Shown here in pieces: positions 1-10,777 of a stretch of DNA of 64,000 bases; position 1 is the stretch's first letter; each line of letters opens with the position of its first letter. Origin of the DNA: Brachypodium distachyon (lineage: Eukaryota; Streptophyta; Magnoliopsida; Poales; Poaceae); contig NC_016131.3 of assembly GCF_000005505.3 (NCBI RefSeq), positions 60,621,355 to 60,685,354 on the forward strand, in the 5' to 3' direction. The translations under genes were made by a program, and so were the position numbers. The notes under the pieces are model-generated. The model had not been told where the DNA came from, ran no database searches, and saw nothing but the letters and a program-made list of their open reading frames with translations.

Positions 1-928
1 GTCATATTAGTTTGGTGTTGTGTATATTACTGTTTTTTCAACAAACTTTGTTAAAGTGACAAAGTTTCACTTGGGATAAATCCAAATATATAGATATTTC
101 CAACATAGGGAGTAATGTTTTTTAGCTTAAACCTTTTTGTTTTCATTTTTACTCACTTCTTTTTTTGCATGCATGTGGGATCACTTAGTGGGAGATTAGT
201 CAAACATCTATGTCGTTTCATCCTTTTCAGGGGCAACTTGCATACCTCGGAATTAAAGTTCTGAAAGTTGCAGAATGATAAGTTTCTATTAGTCACATCA
301 TGATAATGCATGGTATCTTGACGATCTTTCTCAAGAGTTAGCTAAAGCGGAATGTTGGCGGACATTACGAGTTTGATTTAGAACATCTTAGAACTGAATC
401 TTGGCACCACTAAAGGAAGCGTATTCATTGTTCTCTGGATTATTTCATATAATTTTACAAGCTAGATTGAGAGCTAGAGTTTTAAAACCATCCAACCTAC
501 TTTTCGGCGCTAAGTGCTGAACCAAGCTTATCACCATCATAAAAGGCAATATTTTTTGAAAGAAATAAAAGGCCAATCAACTGTTCTTGTTGAGCGTCAG
601 GGAATCATTTTAACACTCAAGAGTGTACACCTACAGGTAACCAGGAAGATGAAATTTAAATTGCATATAAGAAGTCACATCATTTTTTAGTGGATCCAGT
701 CCCCCTTTCTCCCACTGGATTGAGTCACCGTCATTAGTTCAAAACAAAATTTAACCCGGTTGAATTAGTGGAACAAGTCCGGACTTCTGGTCACACAATT
801 AAGACAATCCCTCTTGTCAACTTCGGATTTAATAAGTCAAAGCCTCCCACTGAATAAATCAAGACAGTTCAATTCACAAGAAAGAAAAACACCCAGGCAG
901 TCATTTTTAACTGTAAGATACAAGATAC

Positions 929-1014
929 TACTCCCTCGGTCCCAAATTAACCGACGTGGATTTGTATAAGAATCTATATAAATCCATGTCAGTTAATTCG
1001 GGACGGAGGAAGTA
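929..1014. mobile_element. Stowaway-type MITE
   Basis: The left end reads CTCCCTCGGTCCCAAATTAA and the right end is its near-perfect inverse (TTAATTCGGGACGGAGGAAG). A TA dinucleotide lies at each border. The 86-bp length and TA duplication fit Stowaway (Tc1/mariner) MITEs. Confidence 0.85.
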
Positions 1015-1235
1015 GTACTTGGTAGAAGAACTCTCTTTTATATGCATAGAGAAATAGAAAAAAACCAAACCGAGAAGTGAATTGGTCGCAAAAAAACAAA
1101 AATTCTAACACTATTCATGTTCGCATTTGTCTTCTTTGTTTTTCTCTTTGTATAATGAATTTAGATTTGATACTGTAGACACATATGTTTACGAACTCTC
1201 CCAGTTTATTTCAAATTATTTGAATATACTTTAAA

Positions 1236-1352
1236 GGTGCCCCTCCGATCTATATTAATTGTCTCAAATTTTTCTAAATATGGATATATCTATGTTTAAA
1301 AAACATCTAGATACTTGTAATATTTCAACGATTAATATGTGTCGGAAGGAGT
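1236..1352. mobile_element. Degenerate Stowaway-type MITE
   Basis: Imperfect ends (CCCTCCGATC on the left, GTCGGAAGGAG on the right) enclose the AT-rich core with ATCTAGATACTTGTAATATT seen in several better-preserved copies in this window. It is an older, mutated copy. Confidence 0.65.
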
Positions 1353-1640
1353 ACCATGTTTTGCTAGCACCTAAAAAGGTGATAGCACTAGACATTCTCT
1401 TATAAAGCTCAACAAGCCTAACGAACTTTCGTTAGTTTGCCTTATGAACAGAGCCGAGCTTTGTTTTCTGCTCGATAAGAGTAACGAGTTTAAACAGCAG
1501 GGTATCGAGTTTCACAAGCAACTCGATAAACTTGATAATATTCGTAGCAGGCCGTCCCAGGCTTCCGGCGCCTAACCCATCTAATTTCTTGAGGCCCTGA
1601 CGACTAGTAGTTGACTGCACGACATGACTAGGACTCAGAC

Positions 1641-2256
1641 ATGTACACGAACCCTAGCCGCCGCTGAGAGCCGCCCGTGATCTACTGATCTTCCTGGTTC
1701 CCATCTGAAGACGAGGGAAAGTTCGGAATAGTATCTGGCAGTTAGTTTGTGTACTTTTTTAACGAGGTCTCAGTGTTTCTTATTGACGGCATCCTGACGG
1801 TGGAGACGACGGCGTATGCAATAATGGTCTTCCGGTTCCATTCCTGTTATGGCGTAGTTCACACGATTTACTCCATGAAGTTCGCGGATCTCGCGGTTTG
1901 TATTTTTTCTTATTTTGGTCTTCTTCTTCGTCAGTTCGACAATGAATCAGCGGTTCCACTGCGCCTTCAACGATGTTAAGCTCTCATCGTTTGGGATGAG
2001 CGACTCACGCAGCTATTCAAAACCTACGAGGTTAATCCGGCTTGCATTGTGCAGGTCTGGCCTTCTGCAGTTTCATCCGAGAGGCATGGAGGGATATCAA
2101 GATGCAGATGACGGATCTTGCGATTTTCACTTCGAAAAATCGTGATATAACTTTTAGTATTATCAGTGATATTCCTTGTAAGTTCTATTTCAGTTTTTTC
2201 GATCCTTTGTACTCTGTTCATTGATCAATAAAACCAGATGTTCTCAAAAAAGAAAA
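1641..2256 (+). mobile_element. Non-LTR retroposon (616 bp) with 15-bp target-site duplication
   Basis: The same 15 bases, GACTAGGACTCAGAC, occur at 1626-1640 and 2257-2271. The enclosed DNA starts with a CCTAGCCGCCGC-type 5' end and finishes with AATAAAACC followed by an A-rich tail just before the right duplication. A long target duplication plus a 3' A tail marks insertion by LINE machinery. No intact ORF is present, so it is non-autonomous or 5'-truncated. The family was not identified. Confidence 0.75.
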
Positions 2257-3104
2257 GACTAGGACTCAGACCTGACCGCGTCATCTTCTTGGCAACTCAT
2301 CCACATTTGACATTTCAACGCCGATCTGCTCCTATCCTATTTGTGATTTGTGCTAGCTGAAGTGTTGATTGTGCTTTCCAGATACGTTTTACTTGTTTAA
2401 ATTATGAAAATGAGATTCATGGCTGCTAATATGTTTTTTAAGACTGCTGCAAATATGTTGTCTCCTGACGAGTATTAACGAGCACTCTCAAGCTCTTAAC
2501 GAATGGAGCTGATTTTGAGGTTTAATTCGTTAAGCATAACGAGTTTAACGAGTCAAGTGTTAACGATTACGAGCCTTAATGAGCTAGCCGAGCTACTTAC
2601 TTGATAGCCCATCCGTAGGTGATCTCAATGACCTTTGACAAACTCGTACCATAATAACTATAAACTCCGTGCCCACATCACTAACGTCAAACATATGGAG
2701 AGAAACATGCAGTCGCACTATACATGACTTTCTGACTTTCTCCACCGCCATCAGGAAGACGTGTGCGCTCCTTGTCGAGCTTCTGTTGCCCACACCCTTA
2801 CTGTCGTAATTGAACGTATCACCTCTTTGATTCACATGATTGGAAAAATATGGGAACAGAAAAAATGGAGGATTGCAATGTCATGTCCACTTGATTTCGA
2901 TAGAATTTTTGTTTGCTCCAAAGTTTGTTTGATTGCACCAAAGGAATTCTACCAAGAGGTTGGAGTGGATGAAAATTTTCATATGAAATGTAGTACAAAT
3001 AAATTAATCCTTTGAAAAAATTCCTATAAGATTCAATCCTACGAATCAAACGACCAAAATAGAGAAATTCCTAATAAAATCCATTGAATCAAAGGAGGCC
3101 TCAG

Positions 3105-3760
3105 TGTGTACCCATGGTACTAGATTTGCGAAGCACAAAAAACTATATCGGATTTAGGGTTTCGTGGGTTGTAGCATGTGGAACTGCGGAGATACGGAGC
3201 TGTCGTGAGAAGCAGCCCAGTCTGGGTAACCTCGCGGTACATCTGGCAGAAGGGGCTTGGATCACCCTGAGCACTGTCCTCTTTGCGATTAGGAGGAGGA
3301 AACAATCGACCACCTCCTCTTCGTTTGTGTGGTTGCTAGGATCGTTTGGTTTCAGATTCTTTCGGGGTGGAATGAGGTCCGGTGGATACCTGCTCAAGAG
3401 TCTACCATGGCTTCCTGGTGGCAGAATGTCCAGGCTTCCCGAAAGGACAAGAAGGTGATCGCCACTTCCGCGGCGCTCGTTTGCTGGTCGATTTGGAAGC
3501 ACCGGAATGAGGTGGTTTTTGAGAAGTTGAAACCCAAGCACCAGGCTATCATCTGGGCCATCCAATTGGAGGGTGACGCTTGGCGTAGGGCGGGGTTGTT
3601 AGGGTTTTCGAGATTTGCGGCACTGCCGAGTGGGAGCGATGAGTGGAGAGACACTGGCTAATTTTGTTGTAATCACTGGCCTTCGGGTCTAACTGCTCTA
3701 CAGTTCTCCTTCTTTTATGGATGATATGCCCGGATGAGGCATATTCTCGAAAAAAAATTA
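3105..3760 (+). pseudogene. 5'-truncated LINE: zf-RVT 3' end
   Basis: From about 3283 to 3661 the + strand encodes the C-terminal zf-RVT region of plant LINE reverse transcriptase, with ETIDHLLFVC, a CWSIWKHRNEVVFE block and then a stop at 3659-3661. An in-frame TAG interrupts the preceding Cys motif, so the copy is dead. About 100 bp of 3' UTR follows, ending in an A-rich run near 3757. The reverse transcriptase and endonuclease domains are missing. The left boundary is uncertain. Confidence 0.8.
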
Positions 3761-3809
3761 TACGGTATCCTGGACCAACTCAGGAATCTAAAGGCCTAGA
3801 CTGACGGAG

Positions 3810-4300
3810 AGTATAGATCGCCAACCGGCCCGGCCCGGCTCGTGTTAAATGGGCCTGGTCGGGGCGCGGCTTGGTAAAGCCCGAGTTTAAAGGTGCCGGG
3901 CCGGGCCTGCCCCAAACGGCTGCCTCTCGGCCCAGGCACAACACCAGGCACAGATCGGGCCAGCCCGGCATGAAAATCCCGATGGGCCTTAAAAAAAGCC
4001 CATGAAAAAAATACATCCCACAGCCTTTTTATGTGTATATAGGAGCCTCTGGCCGGGCCGACGCCGAGGTTCCGCCTGTGCCTCATTCCTAGGCCCGTTG
4101 GGCCAGCCCGCTTAGCAAGCTTTTTCTAAAATTTAAACGCAATGCATCCGAAAAAATATGCCGCTCCCATCATTCGAACCCCCGGCCTCCCACTCATCCC
4201 TTCCCCTTGCTAACCACTAGGCCAATGCCGCCAATGCCAACATACCGAAAAAACCCATTTTGATCCATTTTCCGGAATTTTCAAAGTAGCCGGCCCGGAA
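3810..4300 (-). repeat. GC-rich repeat with tRNA-like A and B boxes
   Basis: The segment is dominated by GGCCCGG-type words. On the minus strand it holds TGGCCTAGTGGTTAGC (4209-4224), which resembles a Pol III A box, and GGTTCGAAT (4172-4180), which resembles a B box, at tRNA-like spacing. The flanks do not fold into an acceptor stem, so it is not a working tRNA gene. It may be a tRNA-derived element. Borders are approximate. Confidence 0.45.
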
Positions 4301-4519
4301 ATAGCCCGGTCCTTCCTATGGCCACTTATGAGAGATACCGTCAGTCCCGACTCCCGACACCCTTCTCGAAAATAAAAAAAGGTCCCGATCCCGACACCTA
4401 AATATCCATGTGCTCTTGCCCTTCTCTTCCCCTCCTCTCCCTTTCCCCTTCGTTGCCCTCCACCACGAAAACCCTAGATCGACATCTCTCCGCGCTCCGA
4501 TCCGAAGCAGTGATCCTTA

Positions 4520-5833
4520 ATGGAAATCCAATCGAATCGGCCCCTTGCCATCCCTAGCTGGGTGCTTATGGACCAGATCTTTCTCTACGATGACCCCGGC
4601 TCCTTCCGCATTGACGACGAGGCATCTGCGGTGGCAGAGGATACCAATGGCGAGCCCGTCCGCGTCTCCTTCAATCTCCACTCGCCGCCGGGGTCATCCA
4701 ACCTCTGCATATACGGCCCGGCGGAGCGGAAACCCTCCTTTTGGGATACCGTTGTGGCAGCCCACGACAACACCGTCCTCTTCCGCATCGAGGTCCACTT
4801 CGACGGGCTTCCTTTCACTCATCTCTACGCCATGGACTACTTCATCTACAGAGCTTTCTCCTCCTCCGCCCCCAAGCTCTCTCTGCTCCCGCGCTGCTAC
4901 TCTACCTACGATGAGATCATGGAGGGTGGGGGGGTGGATGCTTCCTGGAGAGGCAAGTGGCGCATGGTGGACAGTAATTCCATCGGCCTCTTGCTTGCTG
5001 GTGAAGAAGACATCGTGGTGGCGGAGCTCAAGATCGACTGCTGGACCGCCGCTTACAACCAAGCGGCGCCGCTGGAAGCCGAGCTCTTCAGGATACGTTC
5101 CTCGTCGAACGGTGGTGGCCAGTGGGAGCTAACGCCGACTGCGAGCCGTGATGGCAAGGTCCGCTTCCAGGACATTCTCGGGTGGGAAACTCACAAAGTT
5201 GTCCCTTTCACTACCTACTTGTGCTGGGCTGATTACAACCGAGGAGTTCTGTTTTGCAATGTCTGCAACAAGGTCCCTGACCTCCAGTACCTTCAGTTTC
5301 CTGGCAACGTGCCTTCAATAGGATCTCCAAAGTTGTTCAGGACTGTATGTGTCACTGACAGTGGCAAAACCATGAAGTTTGTCAATGTTGTCCGCAGCCG
5401 CCGGGATGGCATATTGTCATGCCCCAACTGTAAGCGCCCATGTGACAACTGTAGGCAGTGCTCTGGTTTCACCATCAGTTTCTGGACACTGAAGGTGAAA
5501 AACAATGATATGGATTGGGTGGACGAAGTTGTAATCAGAGCTGATGATCTCTGGGCAATGGAGGGTTATGATGATGAGCTCCCAGATTTTGTGCCACAAT
5601 TCCCACTTGTGAGCATGGAAGACCCCCATATTCTCTACTTCGTGTTGTCCAACTTGCCCTGTCCGCATGGCCAGGAGAAGACATGGATAGTCACACTTGA
5701 CATGGTAAACAAGAAGATCCTTCGCTATGATGATGACAAAGCTCTCCCATCGGACAATATCTTTAATGGCATTGGCTTCTTTCCTAGCAACTTCTCGAAC
5801 TACCTGACCATGCACTCCCAAGGTGATGTATAA
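4520..5833 (+). CDS. DUF1618 domain protein
   Basis: This is one uninterrupted ORF of 437 codons, with the start ATG preceded by a pyrimidine-rich leader. The architecture is that of the grass-expanded DUF1618 family: an N-terminal variable segment (PSWVLMDQIF), a central region with the SIGLLLAGEEDIVVAEL and CWADYNRGVLFCNV motifs, and a C-terminal half containing the recognisable DUF1618 block. The biochemical function of the family is unknown, and some members resemble F-box-associated proteins, but no F-box is seen here. An unusual cysteine cluster (CPNCKRPCDNC) sits at residues 301-311 and could bind a metal; that is inference. Length and intronless structure are normal for the family. 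A TRIM element begins about 80 bp past the stop and may affect the 3' end. Confidence 0.85.
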   Translation: MEIQSNRPLAIPSWVLMDQIFLYDDPGSFRIDDEASAVAEDTNGEPVRVSFNLHSPPGSSNLCIYGPAERKPSFWDTVVAAHDNTVLFRIEVHFDGLPFTHLYAMDYFIYRAFSSSAPKLSLLPRCYSTYDEIMEGGGVDASWRGKWRMVDSNSIGLLLAGEEDIVVAELKIDCWTAAYNQAAPLEAELFRIRSSSNGGGQWELTPTASRDGKVRFQDILGWETHKVVPFTTYLCWADYNRGVLFCNVCNKVPDLQYLQFPGNVPSIGSPKLFRTVCVTDSGKTMKFVNVVRSRRDGILSCPNCKRPCDNCRQCSGFTISFWTLKVKNNDMDWVDEVVIRADDLWAMEGYDDELPDFVPQFPLVSMEDPHILYFVLSNLPCPHGQEKTWIVTLDMVNKKILRYDDDKALPSDNIFNGIGFFPSNFSNYLTMHSQGDV

Positions 5834-5915
5834 GATTCATTTTAAGTATTTTGCTAATTCATATAAGCTTCTATGTTGGTGTTTCTTTCACACCTTCTAC
5901 CTGGCTGGTGATATT

Positions 5916-6637
5916 TGTTATGGAACTTGGTCCACAACGGGGTAAATTGGGTATGGTAAAGGTTCGAAAGTCCAAGATAGGGCACTCGCACTCAACAATC
6001 TGGTGGCAGGGCTCGTCTGTTATGTGATTAGAGAGGCTATGAGGCTTTGGGAAACTTATGATTATTGATCGATTGCTTAAAACTGTTATGTGGCTAGTCC
6101 TTTATATATGGCAGCTAACTTGATCCTTCAGCTCCAAAGCTTGTGGATGTTCATGGTCGTTGTAGGTTGGAAACCCCAGGTGGCTGAACTGCGAAGGTCG
6201 GTCCATCATGGTGTTTGCCATCTTGAGATCGTAGCCCTTGCTGCAAGCCATGAAAATCCCAGGTGACTGAACTGCGAAGGTCGGTCCATCATGGTGTTTG
6301 CCATCTTGAGATCGTAGCCCTTGCTGCAAGCCATGAAAACCCCAGGTGGCTGAACTGCGAAGGTCGGTCCATCATGGTGTTCGCCATCTGAGATCGTAGC
6401 TCTTGCTGCAAGCCATAGATTGCGGGGCAGCAGTTGGCTCTGATACGAAATTATTATGGACGACGGGATAAATTGGTACGGTAATGGTCTGAAGACCACG
6501 ATAGGGCAGTCCCCGTCAACAATCTGGCAGCAGGCTCGTCCTTGATGTGGTTGCTACGAGGCTTCGTGAAATTTTGATTATTGATTGCATAAAACTGTTA
6601 CATGCTAGTCCTAATATAGGACGAGTAGCTTAATCCA
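5916..6637 (-). mobile_element. TRIM-like miniature LTR retrotransposon
   Basis: Two diverged direct repeats (about 5916-6127 and 6452-6637) bracket a ~325-bp interior with no coding capacity. Directly inside the right repeat, 6434-6447 on the minus strand reads like the initiator-Met tRNA binding site (TATCAGAGCC), as in TRIM and Copia elements. Read on the minus strand, the order is LTR, primer-binding site, interior, LTR. The left LTR ends in ACA. The LTRs differ at many positions, so the insertion is old. No target duplication was recognised. Confidence 0.65.
6171..6417. repeat. Three tandem copies of an 83-bp unit
   Basis: Units begin at 6171, 6254 and 6337 and are almost identical (AAACCCCAGGTGGCTGAACT and onward). 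The third has a one-base deletion. The array fills the interior of the TRIM-like element. The unit length is not a multiple of three, so it does not encode a repeated peptide. Confidence 0.9.
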
Positions 6638-7481
6638 TTAGTTGGATCTCAATTCAAACTCAAGACTGCAACCGTATCCCTACTTTCATAGTTTAATTGG
6701 ATTCTTCCTTATTTAAGTGGACTCTTTCTAATAGACCCCATTGCATCGTACCAGAATACAAACTACGGAGGACTTGATTTATTCTTTTTCTCAATCTTCA
6801 TAACATAATCTATCCAATGCCTTCATGTTTATGCCTATCTTCTGTTGCTTTGTGCACCCAAGACCATAACAGATATTTTCATGTATTTTCTTAGTTCTGA
6901 TGCCACAGATTATTGAAACCAAATGGATCCGATTGTGTGTTTGGTACTAACAATATACATGGAACTGAAATGTTGTACAGTATTATAATTACAAAATCTG
7001 TTTGGTCCAAGTGCCGGACTATGAGTGCATAATGATTGTGTTTTTCGTGTGCATGTAGTGCTCGAACTGATCCTTTTGTGCCTAAGCAACTTTAATTCTG
7101 TTAGATAGACGCGTGTAACTTGCCTAGTTGAATCTGGATGCCCGGTGTTGCATTTATACGATGGAATTTCAGGTTCCACGTGTCTTAACTCGATGTGATT
7201 GTATGCAGTAACTTGTGAGCAGGAAGTGTTGCGTCATCTCATCTCAGTAGATCCTTTTTTTTTTCAAATGCAGTGAACTCTCCGTTTCTCCTATTTATAG
7301 GCTGACCTTAAGAGACCTGTTTTGTAGTATCCGTGTTTTAGGATGGGACGTTTTCAAGCTAGCTTATTTGTTATAAGATCTTGAGTAGGATTCTCTAGCA
7401 TACATTCTTGCCTCGCTGCCATCTACCGGCAGCACGAAGGGTTCTCTTGCAAGGCAAGACACTCACGAGTTCGTTCTACCG
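6638..7481. other. Intergenic, no feature seen
   Basis: AT-rich DNA between two mobile elements. No convincing ORF, inverted repeat or RNA gene was found. Confidence 0.5.
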
Positions 7482-7563
7482 TACTCCCTCCGACCGGAAT
7501 TACTTGTCACTGACTTAATATAATTTTGTACAAATCTGAAACAAGTAACGTGGTATGAGAGTA
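7482..7563. mobile_element. Degenerate Stowaway-type MITE
   Basis: The left end is CTCCCTCCGACCGGAATTAC. The right half (ACAAGTAACGTGGTATGAGAG) is a mutated inverse, and TA flanks both sides. Confidence 0.65.
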
Positions 7564-7612
7564 ACAAATTTGAGTAAGAAACTGTTAGGGGTAGAGTTAC
7601 CTGACTCAGAGC

Positions 7613-7904
7613 TGAAGAGTTTCATGCGGTAGCCAACGCAACCAAAAGACCTATCTGATGGAAGGGACAAGGCAATCCACTTATACTTCAACACTCACCC
7701 TCACGTGTGGCTCCCGCAGGCCTAAACGTGGATCGAAAGTGCGTCGCGATTTAACTGCGGCAACCGGGTCTCGAACTCGATACCTCTTGGCTCTAATACC
7801 ATGAAGAGCTTCATGCGCTAGCCAACGCAACCAAAAGACCAATCTGATGGAAAGGGTTAGGCAATCTACTTATACACTTTAACACCCCCCCCTCACGTGT
7901 GACA
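7613..7904 (-). mobile_element. SMART-like mini LTR retrotransposon (~292 bp)
   Basis: Direct repeats of about 100 bp (7613-7712 and 7802-7904) both start TGAAGAG on the + strand. The right one ends CA, so on the minus strand it runs TG...CA as an LTR should. The 15 bases next to it (7787-7801) are, on the minus strand, TGGTATTAGAGCCAA, a near match to the initiator-Met tRNA primer-binding site. The interior is only about 75-90 bp. Total size and layout match the SMART family known from grasses. No target duplication was recognised. Confidence 0.75.
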
Positions 7905-8159
7905 GTTCGTGATTCAGTTTACCGAAGAACGAAAATTCAGTTTCGCCCAGTTCGTCGCAGATCAGATACCGAAAACGCAAACCGAACTTTCGAATTCAAA
8001 CATGGCGCGAATTAGTTAAACAACACAACTTGCACGAACACATCACATTTCATATGATTTTTAGTTCTGCAAACGAAATCAACAAAACATAAGCTCCTTT
8101 GTGGGCGCACGCTTCCCACCGGCGCCTGAATTCCTATCTCCGCCATCGCCGTCTACTAG

Positions 8160-8560
8160 TCGTTGTCAGAGCTGACGATGACCGGAGCCTTGGAGAGCTC
8201 GATGGCAAGGTCGAGCTCGGCCTACTCCTTTGCCTGCTAGCGCGCTTCGTCCTTGGCCAAGCTTGCCCTCGACTGCTCCTTCACTGCTCGTGAGATGGAG
8301 TCGTCGGAATCTGCTCCGTTGTCGCCATTGTCCCACTCGAAGTCCTCGTCGTCGTTGTCCTCCTCCTCTTCGCCGGAGCTTGCGAAGGAAGGCCCTCCGG
8401 CCCGGCGGGCCGCAGCGTGGGAGGACTTGGCCTCCTCCCGCACGTTGATGGCGCGGGCAGCGGCACGGGAACCGCCACCGCCAACGCCGCCCTCTCCTCC
8501 TCCTCCTCAAGATGTGCCTCCAACCGGTGGCGGACTTCCTTGCTGAGGTGGCGGTGGTGT
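8160..8560 (-). pseudogene. Relic of a GC-rich repetitive grass ORF
   Basis: Minus-strand frames show Ala/Pro/Arg-rich stretches and an acidic block (EEEEDNDDEDFEWDNGD) ending near VIVSSDND and a stop at about 8158. No single frame is open across the region. The style resembles the C-terminal part of the repetitive, transposon-associated ORF seen at 57.7-58.6 kb. No function can be assigned. Confidence 0.35.
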
Positions 8561-9111
8561 TACCACCTCAGCATCCCACGTCGGTGGGCACCTAGGCGGC
8601 GGCGCTCGGCGGGTTGAGGGTGGCATCGGCGGCGGTCCCGTTTCCCCACCATGGTGGGGAAGTAGAGTTTAACCGCCCGGCTGCCGCGACGTCCGGTGGA
8701 CGATGATTGCGGTCTCATTGTGCTGGTTAGGGGCGGCGGCGCAGTGGTGGTGGGCGGTGGCGCGGTTCGGATTTGGTACCGAAACGGCCCCTCCGAGCCA
8801 TAGATATACCGGCTCATTTCGGTAATCCGATCTCGTTTTTCAATTTCGAGACGCATTTTTGTATCTGATTGGGCCGTTTTTTTGGCCCAAAACTGAGAAC
8901 GGAGTTATGTTCGCCTGTTTTCGGTAACTACTAGAGATGCTCGAAAAAACTTACAAACACATCAATAGTTGCACGATAGGAGAGAGGTGAAGACATTTAA
9001 GGAACCGCAACAACACAAAGTTATTAAGCAAGAGTAGCTCGGTGTATAGTTATCTAAAACAAATCTCAACATTTGATGAATAATTTGGGGTTCCTTACGG
9101 AGCGATACTAC

Positions 9112-9786
9112 TTTCAGTTTTTTGTGAAAAGGTCCACTAATCTATTAATAATCATGAAAAACGGTACAGCTGGTCCTAAAAGTAATAAAAATTACAAATA
9201 GGTCCTTAGACCACCAAGCGACGGCAACCGGCATTGCAACGAGCCGAACCGGGCCACCGTCATCTCCCCTCCATTACCGGAACCAGAAAAGCTTGCCGAA
9301 AGAGTGATTGTTGTAGTAGATGGTGGAAAAGTCATCGTGCTAAGGCCCCAGAAGATCAGCGCACCAGAACAACAACCATCGCCAAAGATGAGAACCGTAG
9401 ATCAGAAGAGACAGAGCTGAAACCACACCAACGAGCCAATCGGATCCCAAGGGATTCGCCGGAAACCTAGAAAACCGACCGGTTTCCAACGGATTTGTCG
9501 GACACGCAACTCCAACGCCCTCCACTAGTTCTAGTCGCACAACCAGAGCAAGGATAGAGTGGGCAGGACTTTATTTTGACTGCAAGATGTCGCTGCCGCC
9601 TCGCCATCTCAAAAAAGACATCGGAGAAAAGTTTAAAACAAAAATTCCTTATGCCGCACCACCAAGAAGACGAAGGCCATCGGAGGCGGGGCGGCTGGCG
9701 ACACCGCCGGTGAAGGGCATGGGAACCCTGGCCGTCTGGAGCCTCGGAGCTCGCCTCTTCCTCATGTAACGCTTCTTGCGTTTTCT
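9112..9786 (-). mobile_element. Non-LTR retroposon with 13-bp target-site duplication
   Basis: GGAGCGATACTAC occurs at 9099-9111 and again at 9787-9799. On the minus strand the enclosed 675 bp ends with a CACAAAAAACTG A-rich tail beside the left copy. This is the mark of LINE-driven insertion. The body resembles a dispersed Triticeae repeat with a Gly/Arg-codon-rich 5' part. A second, slightly changed copy of the 20-bp block GTTTTCTGGAGYGATACTAC follows on the right. Confidence 0.7.
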
Positions 9787-9819
9787 GGAGCGATACTACG
9801 TTTTCTGGAGTGATACTAC

Positions 9820-10610
9820 TTAATTAATCCTAGATTATGCTGAGTTAAATCTTACCTACACAATAAAATGTTAAAGTAATCTTCCTTATGAGTCTAATTA
9901 GATCTTTTAGCCGGTGTCCATATTCCATGGACAATACTAGTGCGAGTTGGTTTGAAGTTAGGGCATTAAGTATTGTCGGTATCGAGTCTGTACATTATCT
10001 AGAATCGGCAACAAAATAACACATACAAGATGTTGTGTCTTCATACTTACTCTAAATCATTTGTTAGCATTATGTGCGATGTCATAAAATGAATTTCTTT
10101 CAATATCTTTGATTTATTTCATATTTACTTAAATGAAATGAGACAAGGGCGGACAAACCAGAGCTGTAAAGAAAATCAGTGAAAACTGCAGTACACAGCT
10201 CCAGTACTGCACTTTGTAAACAAACCAGAGCTGTAAAGAAAATCAGTGAAAACCAGAGGTGTTTGGGTGGAGCACACCACGCAATAATTCTTATAATCAT
10301 TTTCCGTTAGTAGAAATAATAAAAAGCAATACGGAGTAGAAAAAACTAGAACTGTACTGGTTTTTTTTTTCCCACCCAAATATTAGGCTGGGTCTGCCCC
10401 TGGTGGCTGGTGCCGAGTTGCCAGCTGTCACCTTACAAAAATGACCGCGTATCCCTGGCCGCGATTGACGATTTTGCGAGCCGCCGGCGTATCTCGATCT
10501 TTCCCGTTTTAGCCTCATAAGATGGGCCGTCCGATCTCCTGACGGCTGGATAGGCTCGTTTGTCCGCCCGTGACACGCGCCGCTGTCCAGCACCTCTGTG
10601 TTCCACGCGT
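9820..10610. other. Intergenic; 67-bp-spaced direct repeat only
   Basis: ACAAACCAGAGCTGTAAAGA and the bases after it occur at 10153 and again at 10220, giving two ~33-bp copies 67 bp apart. No other structure was seen. Confidence 0.6.
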
Positions 10611-10614
10611 CTCA

Positions 10615-10624
10615 GCCACGTGTG
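10615..10624 (+). promoter_or_regulatory. ABRE-like G-box upstream of LEA-like gene
   Basis: GCCACGTGTG lies about 155 bp before the start codon of the LEA-like gene. CACGTG-core elements bind ABA-response bZIP factors, which fits this gene class. One site alone is weak evidence. Confidence 0.4.
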
Positions 10625-10777
10625 AGTCTAGTGCCACGACTCAACGGCGTCGTGCCCTCTCGTAGCACTACTTGACGCGCCGATCCATGCACACGCCGCA
10701 AAATACTACAACGCCTTCGCGTTTCGTCGTGATATCATCGAAGTCCTTTGCAAGCCAACAACGAACCTGAACCGGGA

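Noticed and set aside
4150..4240. Functional tRNA gene
   Set aside because: A and B box-like words are present, but acceptor and anticodon stems do not pair.
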